The notes below the pieces were generated by a model. It was not told the origin of the DNA, searched no databases, and worked only from the letters and a program-made list of their open reading frames with translations. The position numbers and the translations under genes are program-made. From NCBI GenBank assembly GCA_029859085.1, contig JAOUDU010000035.1, forward strand, positions 1 through 11,551: a DNA stretch of 11,551 bases. Reading direction: 5' to 3'. Positions 7,876-11,551 of the stretch are shown one piece after another. The stretch's first letter is position 1; the number at the start of each line of letters is the position of its first letter. The stretch comes from Gammaproteobacteria bacterium. Its GTDB lineage: Bacteria > Pseudomonadota > Gammaproteobacteria > Pseudomonadales > Halieaceae.

Positions 7876-8862
7876 GTGAACAAGTTCTGCCGATGGGCGC
7901 CACTGCTGGCGTGGCTGGGTGGTGGCGCGCTGCCGCTGGCGGCTTACGAGCCCCTGTATGTCAAGAACCTGAGCCCGGTGACGGGGCTGCTGGGCCTGCC
8001 TTCCCAGCGCTCCGCTGCGAGCGAGGCCGAGGGCAAGCTGGCCCTCGCCCTGCACAGCAGTGTGGCCAACAACTACGTGCTGGATGCCAACAGCCACGAG
8101 TACCTCAATCTCGATGGTGAGACCCTGCGCTTTGCCCTGGACCTGCGTTACGGCCTGGCACCGGACTGGGACGTGCAGCTGGAGGTGCCCTGGCTCAAGC
8201 AGAGCGGCGGCCAGCTGGACTCGCTGATAGATAACTGGCACGACCTGTGGGGCATGTCCGACGGCGGGCGTTCACAGGTGCCCCGCAACCTGCTGGATTA
8301 CCGGTATGCCTCCTCCTCCGCCCCTGGCTTCCTGCTCGAGGACGACAGTTCAGGCCTGGGTGACATTACCCTGGCGCTGAATTACGCCTTCTTCCGGGAT
8401 GAGGATGCGGTGGCGAGCGTCGCGCTGGGTTACAAGTTCGGCGTGGGTGATGAGGATAAGTTCCTCGGCAGCGGCGCTGATGACGTGTACGTTGCCCTTC
8501 GGTTCTCCGGGGCGCACCTGTCCGGCCTGCCGTTGCGCTGGCACGGCCAGGCGGGTTACCTGCGCGCCGGCGACAGCAATCTGCTCGATGGCATCCAGCG
8601 GCAGGACCTGTGGTTTGCGGGCCTCGCCCTGGACTGGCTGGTCAGCGAGAACTGGTCGCTGCTGGCACAGGTGGACAGCAATGCCGCTCCCACCAGGAGC
8701 GACATCACCGCGCTGGGCGACACTGCCGGTACATTCACCGCAGGGGCGCGCTGGCGTTTTGCCCCCGGGTGGTCGGTGGATGCCAGCGTGGTGGAAGACA
8801 TCCTGGTGGAGACGGCCCCGGATGTGACTTTCCAGGCCACCTTCCGCTACAGCCCTCCCTAG
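7876..8862 (+). CDS. DUF3187 family exported protein
   Basis: A 328-residue protein of the DUF3187 family, function unknown, probably an outer-membrane barrel. Residues 1-23 are a signal peptide (Lys3/Arg6, hydrophobic WAPLLAWLGGGALPL, cleavage near LAA-YEP). Family landmarks follow: VKNLSPVTGLLGLPSQR (29-45), LDGETLRFALDLRYGL (79-94), IDNWHDLWGMSDGGR (118-132), SGLGDITLAL (159-168) and LGSGADDVYVAL (197-208). The rest shows beta-strand-like alternation and many Trp/Tyr. I choose GTG 7876 because GGGAG lies 7 nt upstream and it starts the signal peptide cleanly. In-frame starts at 7819 and 7837 would add a Cys-rich leader before it. A TATCAT at 7833-7838 could be its -10 but lacks a good -35. 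It diverges from lptM and meets argH 7 bp away. Confidence 0.85.
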   Translation: MNKFCRWAPLLAWLGGGALPLAAYEPLYVKNLSPVTGLLGLPSQRSAASEAEGKLALALHSSVANNYVLDANSHEYLNLDGETLRFALDLRYGLAPDWDVQLEVPWLKQSGGQLDSLIDNWHDLWGMSDGGRSQVPRNLLDYRYASSSAPGFLLEDDSSGLGDITLALNYAFFRDEDAVASVALGYKFGVGDEDKFLGSGADDVYVALRFSGAHLSGLPLRWHGQAGYLRAGDSNLLDGIQRQDLWFAGLALDWLVSENWSLLAQVDSNAAPTRSDITALGDTAGTFTAGARWRFAPGWSVDASVVEDILVETAPDVTFQATFRYSPP

Positions 8863-8869
8863 GAAAGTC

Positions 8870-10273
8870 TCAGCCGGCGCGGTGCCGCAGTCGCTCCCGG
8901 GCGCGTTCTGCCGCTGCCGCCACCTGCCGGGGCGCGGTGCCACCGAGGTGGTCCCGGGCGGCCACTGATCCCTCCAGAGTCAACACGTCGAACACGTCGG
9001 CGGCGATGCCCGGATGAAAGCCCTGCAGTGTTGCCAGCTCCATCTCCGCCAGGTCCTGGCCGCTGGCCACGCCGTGGGCCACCGCCTTGCCGACCACCTC
9101 GTGGGCGTCCCGGAACGGCAGCCCCTGTCGCACCAGGTAATCCGCCAGGTCCGTCGCGGTGGAGAAGCCGCGCCGCGCCGCCTCCCGCATCTGCTCGATC
9201 CTGGGCCTGATCGCGGGCACCATGTCGGCGAAGGCCCGCAGGCAGTCGAGCACGGTGTCGACGGTATCGAACAGCGGTTCCTTGTCCTCCTGGTTGTCCT
9301 TGTTATAGGCCAGCGGCTGGCTCTTCATCAGGGTCAGCAGGGCTACCAGGTGGCCGTTGACGCGGCCTACCTTGCCCCGCACCAGCTCCGGTACGTCCGG
9401 GTTTTTCTTCTGGGGCATGATCGACGAGCCGGTACAGAAGCGGTCCGGCAGCTCGACGAAGTTGAACTGCGCCGAGGCCCACAACACCAGTTCCTCGGAC
9501 ATGCGCGAAAGGTGTGTCATCAGCAGCGCCGCGAAAGAGCAGAACTCGATCGCGAAATCCCGGTCGGATACCGAGTCCAGCGAGTTTTCGGTCGGGCCGT
9601 CAAAACCCAGGGACTTTGCCGTGAGGGTGCGATCGATGGGGTAGGTCGTACCGGCCAGGGCCGCGGCTCCCAGCGGGGAGCGGTTGAGGCGGGCGCGGCA
9701 GTCCTGCAGCCGGCCGTAATCGCGCTCCAGCATTTCATTCCAGGCCAGCAGGTGGTGACCGAAGGTCACGGGTTGCGCGGTCTGCAGGTGAGTGAAACCC
9801 GGCATGATGGTGGCGCTGTGCTGCTCTGCCAGTTCGATCGTCCCCTGCTGCAGCCGCGTCAGCTCGGTGGTGATGGCGTCGATGGCGGCCCGCAGGTAGA
9901 GGCGGATATCGGTGGCCACCTGGTCATTGCGGGAGCGCCCGGTATGGAGCTTCTTGCCGGTGATGCCGATCAGCTCGGTGAGCCTGGCCTCGATGTTCAT
10001 GTGCACATCTTCGAGTTCGATCGACCAGTTGAAGCGACCGCCGCTGATCTCGTCCTGCACCTGGGCGAGGCCGCGGCGGATGTCCGCCAGTTCCCCGGGC
10101 GTAAGCACCCCGACCGCGCACAGCATCTCGGCGTGGGCGAGGGAGCCCGCGATGTCTTCGCCGGCCATGCGCTGGTCGAAACTGACCGATGCGGTAAAGC
10201 GCTGCACGAAACTGTCGGTGGCTTCGCTGAAACGCCCACCCCACAGTTTGCTGGTGTCCTGCTGTTTGCTCAT
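8870..10273 (-). CDS. argH: Argininosuccinate lyase ArgH
   Basis: A 467-residue member of the fumarase/aspartase superfamily that splits argininosuccinate into arginine and fumarate, the last step of arginine synthesis. Motifs: N-terminal LWGGRF (10-15), SRNDQ (114-118), catalytic His162 in [10 protein letters not shown], and the superfamily signature [12 protein letters not shown] (282-293) with the catalytic serine loop. The active site forms from three subunits of a tetramer. I start at ATG 10273 ([15 protein letters not shown]), with AGGA about 11 nt upstream. The frame stays open to 10384, but the extra 37 residues are Arg/Pro-rich and unlike the family. The 3' end lies 7 bp from the convergent DUF3187 stop with no terminator between. 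The neighbour algZ diverges, the same argH-algZ-algR layout known in Pseudomonas. Confidence 0.97.
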   Translation of the reverse strand: MSKQQDTSKLWGGRFSEATDSFVQRFTASVSFDQRMAGEDIAGSLAHAEMLCAVGVLTPGELADIRRGLAQVQDEISGGRFNWSIELEDVHMNIEARLTELIGITGKKLHTGRSRNDQVATDIRLYLRAAIDAITTELTRLQQGTIELAEQHSATIMPGFTHLQTAQPVTFGHHLLAWNEMLERDYGRLQDCRARLNRSPLGAAALAGTTYPIDRTLTAKSLGFDGPTENSLDSVSDRDFAIEFCSFAALLMTHLSRMSEELVLWASAQFNFVELPDRFCTGSSIMPQKKNPDVPELVRGKVGRVNGHLVALLTLMKSQPLAYNKDNQEDKEPLFDTVDTVLDCLRAFADMVPAIRPRIEQMREAARRGFSTATDLADYLVRQGLPFRDAHEVVGKAVAHGVASGQDLAEMELATLQGFHPGIAADVFDVLTLEGSVAARDHLGGTAPRQVAAAAERARERLRHRAG

Positions 10274-10310
10274 TGTGCTTGATTTCCTGCTGTAAACACC
10301 GGGCACCGCT

Positions 10311-10344
10311 GCGGCCCGCGGCCGCGTTCGGCGCACTGGCGCCG
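10311..10344. other. Two tandem GC hairpins in the argH leader
   Basis: GCGGCC-CGC-GGCCGC (10311-10325) and CGGCGC-ACTG-GCGCCG (10329-10344) are two perfect 6-bp inverted repeats, three bases apart, between the putative argH promoter and its start. Neither is followed by a T-run in the argH direction. They may fold in the argH 5' leader; function unknown, and chance in very GC-rich DNA is possible. Confidence 0.4.
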
Positions 10345-10383
10345 CGGTGATTTTTGGACTTGTTCGCGCCAGGTAAGGGTGCA

Positions 10384-10389
10384 AGTATA
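10384..10389 (-). promoter_or_regulatory. Extended -10 promoter candidate for argH
   Basis: The minus strand reads TGGTATACT: TATACT is one mismatch from TATAAT and carries the TGn extension that compensates for a weak -35. No -35 match is seen. A start near 10377 would give an argH leader of about 100 nt that contains the tandem hairpins. Confidence 0.4.
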
Positions 10390-10416
10390 CCAGCTATCGA
10401 GGGGGGAGAACGGTTT

Positions 10417-11478
10417 ATGCAGCCATCACCGGGGCAGGTGGTACAGGCGGGTGAGGGGGGCGCGCCGGGCGAATTCTTTATCCCTGACCTGTGCGCGCCG
10501 CGGACGGTTTTCGTCATGGTGCTGCTGGTCGAGCTGATGGTGCTGGTCTACACCCTTACCGCCAGCGACCTGCCGAATTTCGATTGGGAGACCCTGGCCC
10601 TGTGCTCTCTGTTCGTGCAATGGGTGGTGCTGCTCAGCGCATCCGTGTTGTGCGGCCTGCGCCGGATCATCAGCGGATTTGGCCTGGCGCTGGCCAGCGT
10701 GTACTGCCTGCTGGTAGTGGTGGGTATTACTGCCATCAGCAGCTTCGCGGCCTGGCACCTGCTGCCCTTTTTCAATGACGGCACCGGCGTGGGCTGGTGG
10801 CTCCTGCGCAACCTGTTGGTGGCCGTGGTGCTCGGCGGTATCGTGCTGCGCTATTTTTACCTGCAGCAGCAGCTGGTAGTGCAGAAACAGCTGGAATTAC
10901 AGTCCCGGCTCGATGCCCTGCGGGCGAGGATCCGCCCCCACTTCCTGTTCAATACCCTCAACAGCATCGCCAGCCTGATCGTGTCCCGTCCCCAGGACGC
11001 CGAGCGGGCCGTCGAGGACCTGGCCGAATTGCTGCGGGTCAGCCTGCAGGAACAGCAGCGCCCCACCCAGGTTGCGGATGAGCTGCGCCTGTGTGAATTG
11101 TACCTGTCCATCGAGAGATTGCGCCTGGGTGAGCGCTTGCAGGTCCGCTGGGAGGTTGATCCCGCCCTGCGCGAGACGCCGATGCCCAGCCTGACGCTGC
11201 AGCCCCTCGTGGAGAATGCCGTGTACCATGGCGTGGCCCAGCTCACCGCCGGTGGCACGATCGTTATCAGTGTGCGGCGGGAGGCCGGCGCCGTGCAGGT
11301 AGTGGTGGAGAACCCGGCGCCGGGTAAATCGTCGCGCACCGATGGGCACCACATGGCGCTGGAAAATATACGCCAGCGCCTGCTGGTGTTGTACGGCTCC
11401 CAGGGCCAGCTGCGAATTCTCCAGGCCGGGGGTCTCTTCCGCGTCGAGCTGAACTACCCCCTGCAGGAGGGAGTGTGA
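10417..11478 (+). CDS. algZ: Sensor histidine kinase AlgZ/FimS (LytS-like)
   Basis: A 353-residue inner-membrane kinase of the His_kinase/LytS family. Four hydrophobic helices (about residues 30-48, 59-80, 87-110 and 127-148) form the sensor, with almost no periplasmic domain. A short coiled-coil (149-170, QQQLVVQKQLELQ) leads to the phospho-acceptor box RIRPHFLFNTLNS with His175. The ATP-binding domain has the N-box LQPLVENAVYHG with Asn267, but the glycine-rich box reads DGHHMALENIRQRL (309-322), lacking the usual GxGxG pattern. In Pseudomonas the AlgZ/AlgR pair controls alginate and type IV pilus twitching. Start ATG 10417 follows GGAG (10405-10408) with 8 nt spacing; in-frame TTG 10354 is upstream but has no such support. 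The stop overlaps the algR start by 4 bp. Confidence 0.92.
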   Translation: MQPSPGQVVQAGEGGAPGEFFIPDLCAPRTVFVMVLLVELMVLVYTLTASDLPNFDWETLALCSLFVQWVVLLSASVLCGLRRIISGFGLALASVYCLLVVVGITAISSFAAWHLLPFFNDGTGVGWWLLRNLLVAVVLGGIVLRYFYLQQQLVVQKQLELQSRLDALRARIRPHFLFNTLNSIASLIVSRPQDAERAVEDLAELLRVSLQEQQRPTQVADELRLCELYLSIERLRLGERLQVRWEVDPALRETPMPSLTLQPLVENAVYHGVAQLTAGGTIVISVRREAGAVQVVVENPAPGKSSRTDGHHMALENIRQRLLVLYGSQGQLRILQAGGLFRVELNYPLQEGV

Positions 11479-11551
11479 AAGTACTGTTGGTCGACGACGA
11501 ACCGCTGGCGCGGGAGCGACTGCTGCGCCTGTTGCAGAAGTTGCAGCCGGA
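11475..11551 (+). CDS. algR: Response regulator AlgR, 3' end missing
   Basis: The first 25 codons of a response-regulator receiver domain, running off the window. The visible MKVLLVDDEPLARERLLRLL contains the acidic pocket Asp7-Asp8 and the PLARERL motif typical of AlgR and other LytTR-type regulators. The phospho-acceptor Asp (near residue 54) and the DNA-binding domain are outside the window. Start GTG 11475 overlaps the algZ stop in GTGA (11475-11478) and is served by AGGAGG at 11465-11470 inside algZ, so the two are translationally coupled. Naming as AlgR rests on the adjacent algZ and argH; the receiver fragment alone would not settle it. Confidence 0.85.
   Translation, partial: MKVLLVDDEPLARERLLRLLQKLQP

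Noticed and set aside
7540..8241. 233-codon minus-strand frame spanning lptM and the DUF3187 gene
   Set aside because: It overlaps lptM in another frame and runs antisense to the DUF3187 gene, which has a signal peptide and family motifs.
9014..10282. 422-codon open frame on the plus strand opposite argH
   Set aside because: It mirrors argH almost end to end; long antisense frames are common in GC-rich genes. The translation is His/Gly/Gln-rich with no recognisable domain, while argH has all its motifs.
10274..10384. 37-residue N-terminal extension of argH
   Set aside because: Arg/Pro/Ala-rich, unlike ArgH N termini, and it covers the probable promoter; ATG 10273 gives the standard start.

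Overview
The window reads as ordinary chromosome of a GC-rich gammaproteobacterium. Gene content and order resemble the Pseudomonas/marine Cellvibrionales-Halieaceae type; this placement is inferred from gene neighbourhoods and protein style, not from a marker-gene search. I see no insertion sequence, phage gene, CRISPR array, tRNA or rRNA. All complete genes look intact, and no gene-free stretch exceeds 300 bases.

Layout. (1) 2-2919, plus strand, nitrogen module: the 3' end of a TorF-family outer-membrane porin, a P-II regulator (glnK), the ammonium channel amtB followed by a strong intrinsic terminator, then a second glnK with its own sigma70-type promoter. (2) 7766-2965, minus strand, six co-directional genes: lptM (51-residue lipoprotein), lysA, dapF, a DUF484 gene, xerC and a HAD phosphatase. 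Gaps are 7-38 bp, so this is probably one operon read from a promoter with a perfect TATAAT at 7796-7801. It is the conserved yifL/lppL-(lysA)-dapF-yigA-xerC-yigB cluster. (3) 7876-8862, plus strand: a DUF3187 outer-membrane/secreted protein, divergent from lptM and converging on argH with only 7 bp between them. (4) 10273-8870, minus strand: argH. (5) 10417-11551, plus strand: the LytS-like sensor kinase algZ (fimS), overlapping the start of the response regulator algR, which runs off the window.

How the parts work together. AmtB conducts ammonium, and the two GlnK proteins (98 of 112 residues identical, with identical T-loops) should gate it according to nitrogen status. The porin ahead of them may serve the outer-membrane side. 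LysA and DapF are the last two steps of the DAP/lysine pathway, which feeds peptidoglycan and protein. LptM assists assembly of the LPS translocon, XerC resolves chromosome dimers, and ArgH completes arginine synthesis. AlgZ/AlgR is a two-component system that in Pseudomonas controls alginate and type IV pili.

I do not see a previously undescribed system. The items most worth a second look are the P-II/AmtB/P-II arrangement, a GGGGCC hexanucleotide repeat inside lptM, the degenerate ATP-binding motif of AlgZ, the DUF3187 gene where cyaY often sits, and several RNA hairpins between genes.
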